From: JAOUGY01 sp963785075
Lineage (GTDB): Bacteria; Actinomycetota; Acidimicrobiia; Spongiisociales; ZC4RG35
DNA: 64,000 nucleotides
Assembly: GCA_963785075.1 (NCBI GenBank)
Contig: CAWATW010000007.1
Span: 310,001-374,000, forward strand
Direction: 5' to 3'
This document shows, piece by piece, positions 7,938-16,697 of the stretch (positions are counted from its first letter, which is position 1; the number at the start of each line of letters is the position of its first letter). The notes beneath the pieces are model-generated. The model did not search any database, was not told the DNA's origin, and saw nothing but the letters and a program-made list of their open reading frames with translations. A program made the translations under genes and the position numbers.

Positions 7938-8860
7938 TGGCGGTGGCACAAGGCACTACGAGAGTGAAGGGGACCTCGGGATCGGTCGTCGGCGGTCGGA
8001 CACCGATCGTGCGGTGGTTCCGAAGCATCGGCTGGCGCCATGTCGTGGCGTGGATTGCGCTCCTGTTCGCCGTGTTCCCCGTGCTGTGGATCATCTCGGC
8101 GTCCTTCAATCCGGATGGATCGCTCATATCCCAGCGCCTGATACCCGAGAACCTCACGCTCGACAACTATCGCGAGCTGTTCACGCCCGAGGTCCCCTAC
8201 ACCGCCTGGTACATGAACACCCTCGTGATCGGTGGGGGAGCGGCTCTGCTCAACACGTTCCTGTCGGCCCTCGCTGCGTACGCGTTCTCCCGGATGAGGT
8301 TTCGAGGTCGCCGTAGCGGTCTCATGAGCGTGCTGCTCATTCAGATGTTTCCCCAGATCCTGGCCTTCGTGGCCATCTTTCTCATCATGGTGTCCATCAA
8401 GGATGTCTTCCCTGCGATCGGTCTCGGCACGAGATGGGGATTGACGCTCGTGTATCTGGGGGGTGCCATGGGTGTCAACACGTGGCTGATGAAGGGGTTC
8501 TTCGACACCATCCCGGTCGACCTCGACGAGTCGGCCAAGGTCGACGGCGCCACGCATGCTCAGATCTTCTTCCGGATCGTGTTGCCGTTGGTGGCACCCA
8601 TCCTCGCCGTGGTCTTCCTGCTCTCGTTCATCTTCCTCATCAACGACTTTGTGATTGCATCGGCGGTGATCGGGCAGGGGTCGCCCGAACAGGCGACGCT
8701 GGCGGTCGGCCTCTACCGGTACGTCAACGACCAGTTCAACCTGCGTTGGGGCCCGTTTGCTGCGGGCGCGCTGCTCGCAGGCATCCCGGTGATCCTCGCG
8801 TTCCTCGGTCTGCAGCGCTTCATCGTGTCCGGACTCACCCAGGGTGCCGTGAAGGGATGA
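7937..8860 (+). CDS. malG: MalG-like sugar ABC permease
   Basis: 307 residues with about six membrane helices. The EAA loop VDLDESAKVDGATHAQIFF with RIVLPLVAP after it is the CUT1 MalG signature and docks the ATPase subunit. N-terminal region WRHVVAWIALLFAVFPVLWIISASFNP is characteristic of MalG-type permeases. The ATG overlaps the TGA of malF (TGATG), so translation is coupled. No ATP-binding subunit gene follows; the operon continues with a GH13 enzyme. Confidence 0.9.
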   Translation: MAVAQGTTRVKGTSGSVVGGRTPIVRWFRSIGWRHVVAWIALLFAVFPVLWIISASFNPDGSLISQRLIPENLTLDNYRELFTPEVPYTAWYMNTLVIGGGAALLNTFLSALAAYAFSRMRFRGRRSGLMSVLLIQMFPQILAFVAIFLIMVSIKDVFPAIGLGTRWGLTLVYLGGAMGVNTWLMKGFFDTIPVDLDESAKVDGATHAQIFFRIVLPLVAPILAVVFLLSFIFLINDFVIASAVIGQGSPEQATLAVGLYRYVNDQFNLRWGPFAAGALLAGIPVILAFLGLQRFIVSGLTQGAVKG

Positions 8861-8926
8861 GTCCGTCCACGAGCCGATGACCACTCGCACCGGTTCAGGC
8901 GAGCTCTTCGTGGAGATGTTGGACGT

Positions 8927-10780
8927 ATGACCCGCTCACGCGATCACCGCAATGATGTGGGGATTCTCGGCGTGCCCGGCGATGTGTCGCCCTGGGACGT
9001 TCGATTCGATCCCGATGATGTGAAACACGTGGAGAGGGTCACGGACGAATCGATCCGTTTCACCGTGTGGACGGAGCCCGACCTCCATGAGGCCTGGATC
9101 GTGGTGAGGTTTCCAGACGGCTCGGTGACGGGACACGAGATGACCGCGTGGTCCAAGACAGGACGCTTCACCTATTGGGACGCCGAGGTGGAGGTCCCCG
9201 GACCGCTGGCGTACTCGTTTGCGTTCCGCTCACGAGACGGATCGCCCGTGTACCTCGTTCCCAGCGGCATAACCACGGCCGTCGAGAGGCTCGACAGATG
9301 GCGCCTCGACCCGCTGTCGGTACACCATGTGGAAACACCGGCGTGGGCCCGCGGAGCGCTGATCTATCAGGTCTTCCCCGATCGGTTTGCCAATGGTGAC
9401 CCTTCGAACGACCCTGCCGGGGTGGTGGCCTGGGGGACAGAACCGCACTCCCGCCAGTTCCAGGGAGGCGACCTCGTCGGTGTCGAAAAACGCCTCGGGT
9501 ACCTCGACATGCTCGGCGTGGATGCCATCTACCTCAACCCGATATTCACCTCTCCCTCGAATCATCGCTACGACACCGTCGACTACCTCGAGGTGGACCC
9601 TTCGCTCGGTGGCAACGAGGCGCTCCGAAGCCTCGTCCATGCAGCCCACCGACGGGGGATGAGGGTCGTCCTCGATGCCTCCTTCAACCACGTTCACCCC
9701 CGGTTCTTCGCATTTCGAGATCTCATCGAGCGAGGCAGGGATTCGCGGTACCGGAACTGGTTCGTGGTCGACGACTGGCCGCTCAGGCTCGTTCACCGTC
9801 CACACGGCTGGGGTCGACCGCGACGCCCGAAGGAGTGGCTGGACCATTGGGCCGAGCAGACCGGACTCCCCATCGAAGCCGGGGACGGTCCGGGGCCGAT
9901 GATCGAGCCGACCTATGCGGCGTGGTACGGCGTGCCCACCATGCCGCGGGTGAACCTCGCCGACCCCGAGGCCAGGAGCTACATGTTGGACGTGGCGACC
10001 CACTGGGTTCGGGAGTACGACGTCGACGGCTGGCGCATGGACGTTGCCCGGTACGTCGACCCGGACTTCTGGAACGACTTCCGGGTAGCCGTGAAGTCGG
10101 TCCGGCCCGACGCCTACCTGCTGGCCGAGATCATGGGTGATGCCGGCTCCTGGCTCCAGGGTGACCGATTCGACGCCACGATGAACTACACGTTCCGGTC
10201 GATTGCTTTGCGGTTCTTCGCCCACGACGAGATCGACGGCGCAGAGCTGCTCGACGAGTCGGCCCGCATGATCGCCCAACATCCGTGGGCCGTGACCTCT
10301 GTCAACCACAACCTGCTCGGCAGCCACGACACACCGCGATTCCGCAGCGAGGCCGGCGGTGAGGAATGGCGGCTGCGCCTGGCCACCATCTTCCAGTTGC
10401 TGTTCCCGGGTGCGCCGGGCATCTACTACGGAGACGAGGTGGGGATGATCGGTGGCAGCGACCCCGGGTCACGCGGCGCGTTCCCATGGGATGCCGATCC
10501 CGCCGAGCACACGCTCGCCAGGACGATCGCCGATCTCGGTCGGATCCGTCGGGCCCGCCGGTCGTTGACCGCTGGGCGCTGGGCGCCTCGCCATGGCAGC
10601 GGCCACATGGTGGCCTTCGATCGCTTCGTCGGGCGGGAGCGAACAACGGTCGTCATCAACCGAGGCCACCGGACGGGTCGCGTCGATTTCGACCGTCGGG
10701 CTCGGATCCGGTGGGGCGAGGGGGCCGTGGTCGGGAGCGGGGTCGAGGTGCCAGGGCGTTCCGCAGCCGTCCTGTGGTGA
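8927..10780 (+). CDS. GH13 alpha-glucan hydrolase (neopullulanase/cyclomaltodextrinase-like)
   Basis: 617 residues. An N-terminal beta-sandwich region (about 20-130) resembles the extra N-domain of neopullulanase and maltogenic amylase. The GH13 barrel starts at ARGALIYQVFPDRFANGD. Conserved regions: I near VVLDASFNHVHPRF, II GWRMDVARYVD (nucleophile Asp), III LLAEIMGDAGSWL (acid/base Glu), IV LLGSHDTPRF. No signal peptide is visible, so it probably acts in the cytoplasm on imported maltodextrins or cyclodextrins. It lies 66 bases after malG in the same orientation. Region I has Ala-Ser-Phe in place of the more common Gly-Val-Phe. Substrate range is uncertain. Confidence 0.9.
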   Translation: MTRSRDHRNDVGILGVPGDVSPWDVRFDPDDVKHVERVTDESIRFTVWTEPDLHEAWIVVRFPDGSVTGHEMTAWSKTGRFTYWDAEVEVPGPLAYSFAFRSRDGSPVYLVPSGITTAVERLDRWRLDPLSVHHVETPAWARGALIYQVFPDRFANGDPSNDPAGVVAWGTEPHSRQFQGGDLVGVEKRLGYLDMLGVDAIYLNPIFTSPSNHRYDTVDYLEVDPSLGGNEALRSLVHAAHRRGMRVVLDASFNHVHPRFFAFRDLIERGRDSRYRNWFVVDDWPLRLVHRPHGWGRPRRPKEWLDHWAEQTGLPIEAGDGPGPMIEPTYAAWYGVPTMPRVNLADPEARSYMLDVATHWVREYDVDGWRMDVARYVDPDFWNDFRVAVKSVRPDAYLLAEIMGDAGSWLQGDRFDATMNYTFRSIALRFFAHDEIDGAELLDESARMIAQHPWAVTSVNHNLLGSHDTPRFRSEAGGEEWRLRLATIFQLLFPGAPGIYYGDEVGMIGGSDPGSRGAFPWDADPAEHTLARTIADLGRIRRARRSLTAGRWAPRHGSGHMVAFDRFVGRERTTVVINRGHRTGRVDFDRRARIRWGEGAVVGSGVEVPGRSAAVLW

Positions 10781-10812
10781 CCCGTTTCCTCATGTTCTGG
10801 AGGGCAGGTGCC

Positions 10813-10834
10813 GATGAGATAGGTGCGTCTCATC
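10813..10834. terminator. Small hairpin after the GH13 gene
   Basis: GATGAGA (10813-10819) and TCTCATC (10828-10834) form a 7-bp stem with an 8-base loop, 33 bases after the glucanase stop. It has no T-run. It could end the maltodextrin operon, and it covers a possible GTG start (10823) of the next gene, which is one reason to prefer the later ATG. Confidence 0.35.
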
Positions 10835-12007
10835 ATGCTTGCCAATCCCTGGATCCCAACCGCAACTCGTTCCGTCCCCCGAGGGCGTCACCGCCACGAT
10901 GGTCGGCCCACGCCGTCGCGCCTGTTCGGCGTTCTGACTTCGGTCTTCGCGCTGGTCACAGCGACCGCCGTCATGCGGGCTCCCGAACAGATCGAAGCGC
11001 CGGAGTTCACTCCGGTTGCGGTCGCTCGCCCGACCACCACCGATTCGATTCCCCCAACCTCGTTGGCACCGGCACCGACCAGTCGCCCGACGCTGGAGCC
11101 CGAAGCCGGCCCGGACCCGGCCGCCGAATACCTGGCTCTCGCCGACCGACCGGCGGCGATGACTCCTGAGGTCACGCCATTCGTCACGACGACGACGTCC
11201 CTCATCGAGTCGGCTTTCGTGCCCGCCCAGGTGACGGTGGACACCGTTGCGGCAGTCGACCTCGCCGTGTTCGCCGTGGACTTGGGGAACGCCTCGAGGC
11301 GGGCCGTGGCCAGCGATGAAGCGCTGGTCGTGGAACCGATTCCAACCGACCCGTTCGAGTGTCACGAGCGAGCCGATGAGATGCCCCTCCAGGACGAGAA
11401 CGGTGCATGGGACCGAAACCTCATCGCCCAGATGACGTACACGGTGTTCGAGTGTGTTTCGTCGGTGGCCGGGTTCACCGATCAGGCGCCGACCTCTGCG
11501 GGGTGGAACGCTGCGGGCATCTGGGGCTTCGAGAACCTTGCGCAGCAGGTGGCGGCCGAGTCGGTGGTGGTTGCATACTGCGAGTCCCAGGCGTTCGCGG
11601 GGTTTGCGCTCACCGGCAACAACCCATGGGGCTACGGCGGCCTGTTCCAGATGGGCGCAACCGAGATGCGGATGTTCGGGTTCTCAGGAGCCTCGAAATT
11701 CGATCCGGTGGACAACGCCTACTCGGCGGCCACGTACTTCGTGGCGATGAACCGTCGGGGAGCCGGGTGGGGCGGATGGGGTCCCTGGGCGGTGGTGAAC
11801 ACCGGCTACAACGACGAAGTCAACGACCGGGTCAAAGTGCCGGTGTTGCCGCGCTTCACGTCGACGGATCCCGCATACAGAGGCAGGCGCGGTGTCGAGC
11901 TCCCTGCGTGGGCGGTGGACCCGTGGTCGTTCGCCGTGCCGGCATTCAACGGTTGCCCGACGACCGGTCGTGCGTGGCCCGGCGCGGTTCCGCTCGCCGA
12001 GTCCTGA
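10835..12007 (+). CDS. Secreted or anchored lysozyme-like (transglycosylase-fold) protein
   Basis: 390 residues. A basic N-terminus (about 1-30) precedes a hydrophobic segment (LFGVLTSVFALVTATAVM), then a Thr/Pro-rich linker (about 45-110). The C-terminal domain (about 190-340) has VVVAYCESQAFAGFALTGNN, in which CES supplies the likely catalytic Glu, then YGGLFQMG and AATYFVAMNRRGAGWGGWGPWA. These are hallmarks of the lytic-transglycosylase or goose-lysozyme fold. It would act on peptidoglycan outside the membrane. ATG 10835 was chosen over GTG 10823, which lies inside a hairpin. The middle (about 110-185) is unrecognised. Confidence 0.7.
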   Translation: MLANPWIPTATRSVPRGRHRHDGRPTPSRLFGVLTSVFALVTATAVMRAPEQIEAPEFTPVAVARPTTTDSIPPTSLAPAPTSRPTLEPEAGPDPAAEYLALADRPAAMTPEVTPFVTTTTSLIESAFVPAQVTVDTVAAVDLAVFAVDLGNASRRAVASDEALVVEPIPTDPFECHERADEMPLQDENGAWDRNLIAQMTYTVFECVSSVAGFTDQAPTSAGWNAAGIWGFENLAQQVAAESVVVAYCESQAFAGFALTGNNPWGYGGLFQMGATEMRMFGFSGASKFDPVDNAYSAATYFVAMNRRGAGWGGWGPWAVVNTGYNDEVNDRVKVPVLPRFTSTDPAYRGRRGVELPAWAVDPWSFAVPAFNGCPTTGRAWPGAVPLAES

Positions 12008-12079
12008 TCCCGGGTCCAATCGTTCTGACACGACGAACTCCGTCATCGCCCTCATTCGTGTCGGGCGTGACTTCGTTGA

Positions 12080-12140
12080 TGAGCCGAAGTAGGGGACTGA
12101 CAAACGGTACCGCAGGGGAGCGGAACCGCTCATCGGCTCA
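12080..12140. terminator. Candidate two-way terminator
   Basis: Between convergent genes, TGAGCCGA (12080-12087) pairs with TCGGCTCA (12133-12140), and inside it GAGCGG/CCGCTC (12118-12131) forms a tight hairpin. The outer right arm includes the ArsR-family stop codon. There is no T-run, so this is a structural guess. Confidence 0.35.
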
Positions 12141-12506
12141 GCCCGAGATCCTCATCAGGAACTCGGGGTCCTGGTCGGCCTGCTCGTGCATCACCTCACG
12201 CAACAGATCCATCGCCTCGATGATCTTGGGCGATGTGACCGAATAGAAGACCCTCTGGCCTTCGCGGCGGGTGTCGGCCAGACCACGGTCACGGAGGATC
12301 GCCAGGTGCTGAGACACGTTCGCCTGCGGCAGCGACAGCTCTTCGACGAGATCGGAAACCGATCGCTCCCCATCGCGGAGGGCGTTCAAGATCAAGAGTC
12401 GTTTTGGGTCGGCCAGGCCCTTGCAAATGTGGGCGTGGAGATCGGCAAACTCCGTTTGGAGGTCGGTCATGTGATCCATCCTGGCAGATCTTCGACGTGT
12501 CGCCAT
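12138..12506 (-). CDS. ArsR-family transcriptional regulator
   Basis: 122 residues. A winged helix-turn-helix occupies about residues 25-95: HICKGLADPKRLLILNALRDGERSVSDLVEELSLPQANVSQHLAIL contains the recognition helix QANVSQHLAILRDRG, and the wing follows at REGQRVFYSV. No CxC metal-binding pair is visible, so it may sense redox state or another ligand rather than a metal. ATG 12506 has an AGAAGG-like box upstream; ATGs at 12479 and 12470 are alternatives. A perfect inverted repeat (12509-12531) lies directly upstream and is probably its own operator. The gene is divergent from the MoxR operon, which it may also control. Confidence 0.85.
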   Translation of the reverse strand: MATRRRSARMDHMTDLQTEFADLHAHICKGLADPKRLLILNALRDGERSVSDLVEELSLPQANVSQHLAILRDRGLADTRREGQRVFYSVTSPKIIEAMDLLREVMHEQADQDPEFLMRISG

Positions 12507-12508
12507 CG

Positions 12509-12531
12509 CAAACGCCCTTCTTGGGCGTTTG
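12509..12531. promoter_or_regulatory. Inverted repeat, likely ArsR-type operator
   Basis: CAAACGCCC (12509-12517) and GGGCGTTTG (12523-12531) form a perfect 9-bp inverted repeat with spacer TTCTT. It lies between divergent starts at 12506 (minus) and 12568 (plus), where no transcript ends, so a terminator is unlikely. It covers the ribosome-binding region of the regulator gene if translation starts at 12506. Binding by that regulator is inference. Confidence 0.5.
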
Positions 12532-12567
12532 ATTCCGTCTTTACCGTGGGTTCTCTACCGTGGCGCA

Positions 12568-13245
12568 ATGTCTCGGCCCCAGCGCATCCCGACCGGTCGC
12601 ACGTGGCGCGACCTTCCGCCCTCGCCGCCATCCACTTTCGTCCCGGCCCCGGTGATCCCCGACGATCCAGTTGCCGTGCAGCGCCCCAGGGTGAAGGTGT
12701 GGCCTTTCGTGTTGGGCGGCGTGGCCGTCGTCGTGCTCGGATTCATTGTCGGGCTGATGCTTCCTCGTTCGGATGGCCCTGAGGATTCCTCCCTCGCCCC
12801 CGCCGCCACCACCCTCCCCGACGTGATCGTGCCCCCGGCGCCCACGACCCTGCCGCCAGACAGTGAAGCGCCTCTCACGATCCCCGACCTCGAGGCCGCG
12901 CCCGACGTCGAGCGTTTGTTCGAGGTCCCCAGTCCGCCCGACGGATTCCGGAAGACCGACGATCTCACGCAGGCGACCTCCGAGCGCATCGATCAGACCG
13001 TCGTGCTCACGGATGGCGTGACCGAAGTGAGCATCTGGGCGTGGGTCTCGGCGGCGGAGCCCACTCTTCCCATAGGAGAGCCCATCACGGTTCGCGGACA
13101 AGAGGGCGTGGTGACTCGGGGCGAAGAGGGTCGCTACCTGCTCTCGTGGATCGAGCCGGGCAAGGTCTCATTCGAGATCGACGCCCCGGAAGGTTTCGAC
13201 GTGACCGAAGTGTTGTTGCTGGCCGAGTCGCTGGAGATGAGATGA
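12568..13245 (+). CDS. Single-pass membrane protein of unknown function
   Basis: 225 residues. A Pro-rich cytoplasmic N-terminus (about 1-45) is followed by one membrane helix (VWPFVLGGVAVVVLGFIVGLML, about 44-64). A Pro/Thr-rich linker and an extracytoplasmic domain of about 120 residues complete it. The domain contains short beta-like segments (TVVLTDGVTEVSIWAWV, EGVVTRGEEGRYLLSWIEPGKVSFEI). Its stop overlaps the MoxR start (ATGA), so it is the first gene of the MoxR/DUF58/VWA operon and translation is coupled. A substrate or partner of that chaperone system is plausible but unproven. I do not recognise a family. Confidence 0.75.
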   Translation: MSRPQRIPTGRTWRDLPPSPPSTFVPAPVIPDDPVAVQRPRVKVWPFVLGGVAVVVLGFIVGLMLPRSDGPEDSSLAPAATTLPDVIVPPAPTTLPPDSEAPLTIPDLEAAPDVERLFEVPSPPDGFRKTDDLTQATSERIDQTVVLTDGVTEVSIWAWVSAAEPTLPIGEPITVRGQEGVVTRGEEGRYLLSWIEPGKVSFEIDAPEGFDVTEVLLLAESLEMR

Positions 13246-14225
13246 CAGAGTTCGAGGACGCCGCCGGCATCATCGGACGTGCCCGCGAGGAGCTCCACAG
13301 GGTGGTAGTCGGTCAAGAGCGCATGCTCGACCGGATCCTGGTGTCCCTCATCGCCGACGGCCACTGTCTCCTGGAGGGCGTGCCCGGGCTCGGGAAGACG
13401 CTCACACTGTCGACACTGGCCAGGGTGATGGGTGGGACTTTCTCCCGGATCCAGTTCACACCCGACCTGCTCCCGTCCGACATCGTGGGCACCCGTGTGT
13501 ATCGGGCATCTCGGGAGGAGTTCGATGTGGAGCCGGGGCCGGTACTGGCCAACTTCGTGCTGGCAGACGAGATCAACCGCGCTCCCGCGAAAGTCCAGTC
13601 GGCCATGCTCGAGGTGATGGCGGAACGCCAGGTCTCCATTGCCGACCGGACGTTTCCTGCTCCCAGGCCGTTCCTCGTGATGGCCACCCAGAACCCGATC
13701 GAATCCGAAGGCGTGTACCCGCTCCCCGAGGCGCAACGCGACCGGTTTCTGATGAGAGTGCCGGTCGACTACCCCACGCTCGACGAAGAGCGGCAGATCA
13801 TCGATCGGATGGACCTCGGCGCCAACGCCGCAGATCACGTCCTCGGCCCAGAGGTGGTTCTCGAGCTCCAGCGGACCTCCCGCACCGTGGTGGTCCCCGA
13901 CGGCGTGAAGGAGTATGCGCTAGGGCTCGTTCAGGCCACTCGTCATCCCATCGCCGCCGGGTTGACCCATCTCGAAGGCCTGATTTCGTTTGGTGGCAGT
14001 CCGCGAGCATCGATCGCTCTCGTGCGTTGCGCCCGCGCCCTCGCCCTTCTGGGAGGGCGGGACACCGCGACCACTCAGGATGTCTACGACATCGCCTATG
14101 ACGTCCTGAACCATCGCTTGATCCTCTCGTTCGAGGCAGTTGCCGATGGGGTCGGTATCGACGACATCCTCGTCGAGATTCTTTCGCGATACCCGGCCCG
14201 AGACGGTTGGGTTGGTGCGATGTGA
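13242..14225 (+). CDS. MoxR-family AAA+ ATPase
   Basis: 327 residues. Walker A LLEGVPGLGKTLT (about residues 42-54), Walker B FVLADEINRAPAKVQSAMLEVM, sensor 1 FLVMATQNPIESEGVYPLPEAQRDRFLM, and a C-terminal lid (about 235-327) are all typical of MoxR. MoxR ATPases act as chaperones with VWA-domain partners in maturation of metalloenzymes or envelope proteins. The ATG overlaps the preceding stop, and DUF58 and VWA genes follow, which is the standard MoxR operon order. The client is unknown. Confidence 0.93.
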   Translation: MTEFEDAAGIIGRAREELHRVVVGQERMLDRILVSLIADGHCLLEGVPGLGKTLTLSTLARVMGGTFSRIQFTPDLLPSDIVGTRVYRASREEFDVEPGPVLANFVLADEINRAPAKVQSAMLEVMAERQVSIADRTFPAPRPFLVMATQNPIESEGVYPLPEAQRDRFLMRVPVDYPTLDEERQIIDRMDLGANAADHVLGPEVVLELQRTSRTVVVPDGVKEYALGLVQATRHPIAAGLTHLEGLISFGGSPRASIALVRCARALALLGGRDTATTQDVYDIAYDVLNHRLILSFEAVADGVGIDDILVEILSRYPARDGWVGAM

Positions 14226-14241
14226 GCGGATGCGGTGTGGC

Positions 14242-15132
14242 ATGACGCCGGAGCTGCTCGCGAGGATCCGCAGTATCGAACTCGCCGTGCTCGGACGGGT
14301 CGAAGGTTTGCTCCAGGGCGACCACCGGGGACTTCTGCCAGGACCGGGTGGTGAGCCAGGAGATGCTCGCCCGTATGTTCCGGGCGATGATGTGCGTCGC
14401 ATCGACTGGAACGTGACGGCGCGCGCAAGAAGACCACACGTCCGTGACACCACTGCCGATCACGAGCTCGAAACCACACTCGTCGTAGACGTGTCGGGCT
14501 CGATGGGCTTCGGGTCGGGCGCCACCACCAAGGCCGAGGTTGCTCTGGGCGCCGCTGCGGTGTTCGGGTTCCTAACCGATAGAGCAGGTGACCGCGTCGG
14601 AGCCGTGGTCGTGGGTGGCGACGACGTTCGCTTCGTTCCTGCGCGATCGGGTCGAGCCCACATGTACGCCATCCTCTCGATGCTCGGCGACGACAATGTT
14701 GGTGGCCGTGGCGACCTCGAGCTTGCGCTTCGGAGGGCCTCTCGGCTGAAGAAGCGAAGAGGTCTCGTTGTGGTCGTGTCCGACTTCCTCGCCGACGACG
14801 ACTGGATGCGGCCTCTCCGCTCGCTTGCTCAGCGCCACGACGTCGTCGCGGTGGAGGTCTACGACCAGCGCGAGGTCGAGCTCGCAGACGTCGGGATGGT
14901 GAAGATGGTGGATCCCGAGACGGGCGCGTCTGCCTGGGTGGACACGGGTACCGCCGGCGCCCGGTCGGCCTTCTCGACTACGGCTCGGCACCGGAGACAG
15001 GAGCTCGCCCGGGAGATCGCCGGTGCCGGTGTCACGCACATCGCGTTGTCGACGTCCGGCGACTGGGCGGCGGCTCTCGTGTCGGCCGTGCTGGCCCGGC
15101 GTCACACGCTCGCGGCCAGCGGGCGAGCTTGA
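14242..15132 (+). CDS. DUF58-domain protein
   Basis: 296 residues. The N-terminal half has GEPGDARPYVPGDDVRRIDWNVTARARRPHVRD (the DUF58 hallmark is the GDDVRRIDWN stretch). A VWA-like core then follows with VVDVSGSMGFGSG, a DxSxS-type metal site. LVVVVSDFLADDDW is the second conserved strand. DUF58 proteins accompany MoxR ATPases and VWA proteins. ATG at 14230 is an equally possible start; neither has a strong Shine-Dalgarno. The next gene begins one base after the stop. Confidence 0.88.
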   Translation: MTPELLARIRSIELAVLGRVEGLLQGDHRGLLPGPGGEPGDARPYVPGDDVRRIDWNVTARARRPHVRDTTADHELETTLVVDVSGSMGFGSGATTKAEVALGAAAVFGFLTDRAGDRVGAVVVGGDDVRFVPARSGRAHMYAILSMLGDDNVGGRGDLELALRRASRLKKRRGLVVVVSDFLADDDWMRPLRSLAQRHDVVAVEVYDQREVELADVGMVKMVDPETGASAWVDTGTAGARSAFSTTARHRRQELAREIAGAGVTHIALSTSGDWAAALVSAVLARRHTLAASGRA

Positions 15133-15133
15133 C

Positions 15134-16069
15134 GTGAGCTTCGAGGCGCCCATTCGACTGGCGGCCCTGCTGGTGCCATTGGGGTTGGCGGTCTGGTACC
15201 TCGTGTCCAGGGCGCGCAGCGAGTCAGTGGTCATCCGGTTCTCGGCGATGGAGGCGGCCCGACGGGCCGCCTCGGCCACACTGTGGAAACGCCACCTGGC
15301 GGCCGTGCTCGCACTGCTTGGCATGGTGGCGATGGTCGTCGCATTCGCTCGACCCGTGATGGCCGTGAACGTGCCGGTGGACCAGGCCACGATCGTGCTC
15401 GCCATGGACGTCTCACTGTCGATGGCTGCAGACGACGTCGCACCTTCGCGCCTGGAGGCAGCGCAAGACGCCGCCGACCGTTTCCTCGATCTTGCTCCGA
15501 CAACCCTCCGGGTCGGCCTGGTCGCGTTTGCCGGCAACGCCTTGCCGGTGGCCGCACCCACCGACGACAGAGCGCTGGTACGCGAGGCGGTGCGGCGGCT
15601 GGGCCTGGGGCAGGGAACGGCCGTCGGCGAGGCCGTGTTCTCGTCGCTCGAACAGATCCGACTCGCAGCGCCACCGGAGGGCGCTCCGGCGGCCATCGTC
15701 GTGCTGTCCGATGGGGAGACGACCATGGGCCGTCCGGATGCCGAGGCCGCCCAGGCGGCGGTGGCCGATGGCATCCCGGTCTACACCATCGCGTTCGGCA
15801 CCGCGGCAGGCGAGGTCACGTTCGAAGGCCAGACCATTCCCGTACCCGTCAACCAGGGGGCGCTCGCCGATGTCGCCGAATCCACCGGCGGGACCTTCTT
15901 CGAGGCGGCCACCGAAGCGCAGCTACGGAGCGTGTTCGACTCGTTGGAAACACAGATCGCGTTCGAAGAGGAAGAGCGCCAGGTCACCGATCGCTTCGTC
16001 GGCGGGGCCTTGATTGCGCTGGTCGCCGCCGTGGCGCTTTCGATCCGCTGGTTCGACCGCGCCATCTGA
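15134..16069 (+). CDS. VWA-domain membrane protein (BatA-like)
   Basis: 311 residues. Two N-terminal membrane helices (about 5-22 and 55-75) flank a short basic loop. A von Willebrand A domain (about 85-270) has the metal site VLAMDVSLSMAADD with the threonine and aspartate elements PTDD and VVLSDGETTMG. A C-terminal helix (GALIALVAAVALSIRW) ends the protein. This is the BatA topology, with the VWA domain outside the membrane. It starts with GTG one base after the DUF58 stop, so it is translationally coupled and completes the MoxR operon. Confidence 0.88.
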   Translation: MSFEAPIRLAALLVPLGLAVWYLVSRARSESVVIRFSAMEAARRAASATLWKRHLAAVLALLGMVAMVVAFARPVMAVNVPVDQATIVLAMDVSLSMAADDVAPSRLEAAQDAADRFLDLAPTTLRVGLVAFAGNALPVAAPTDDRALVREAVRRLGLGQGTAVGEAVFSSLEQIRLAAPPEGAPAAIVVLSDGETTMGRPDAEAAQAAVADGIPVYTIAFGTAAGEVTFEGQTIPVPVNQGALADVAESTGGTFFEAATEAQLRSVFDSLETQIAFEEEERQVTDRFVGGALIALVAAVALSIRWFDRAI

Positions 16070-16299
16070 CCCTGTGCCGAGACCCGTCCGGTGGGCGACC
16101 CGTGGCCGATCGGCCGTCGATCTCCGGTGCCATCAGGTGCCGTGCCGGAGGGCGCGAATCGGAGCTCCCAGGAGATGACGGGCGGAGCCGAACATGGCGT
16201 TCTTGCCGATGTTCGATGCGTTCTTCCACAAACGCTTCTTGTCGACCTTCACGCTCGCGCCCACAATCTGGCGGCACTCGTTGCGGCGACCACCAGGTC

Positions 16300-16629
16300 A
16301 GATTCGAACACCTCGAGAGCGCGTCGGAGCATGCCGAACGGCCGGCGGTCCGCGCCGCAGTGCTCAACAACATGGCTCTCTCGGTTGCCCGCTCGGGCGA
16401 CGCGGCGGGGGTGATCTTCCACGGCAGGAAGGCTCTGGAGCTGGCCATCCTCTCGGGCGATCGACACACGACCGCAGCATTGCACGACAACCTCGCCGAC
16501 TTCTTGCATGCGGCTGGGGAAGACGACTCTTCGATGTCGGAGCTGAAGGAGGCTGTGACACTCTTTGCAGACGTCGGCTCGCAGCCTGGTGAGCTCGAAC
16601 CAGAGATCTGGTTGCTGAAGGAGTGGTGA
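16300..16629 (+). pseudogene. Remnant of a TPR-type protein (C-terminal end only)
   Basis: From 16300 to the stop at 16629 one frame encodes about 109 residues of clear tetratricopeptide character: RAAVLNNMALSVARSGD, then ALELAILSGDRHTTAALHDN and LADFLHAAGEDDSSMSELKE, ending LEPEIWLLKEW. As I recall, the ending is typical of long actinobacterial TPR/ATPase regulators. No credible start lies upstream: the preceding sequence (about 16194-16300) shows TPR-like residues only in other frames (ARAHNLAALVAATT in one). The simplest reading is a truncated and frameshifted gene between the MoxR operon and the MFS gene. A short protein starting at ATG 16371 cannot be excluded. Confidence 0.55.
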
Positions 16630-16697
16630 GCGCACCCACCTGAAACAACACGATTGCCCGGTCGTGATCATGGAGCGACGACTCCTAGCATCACACG

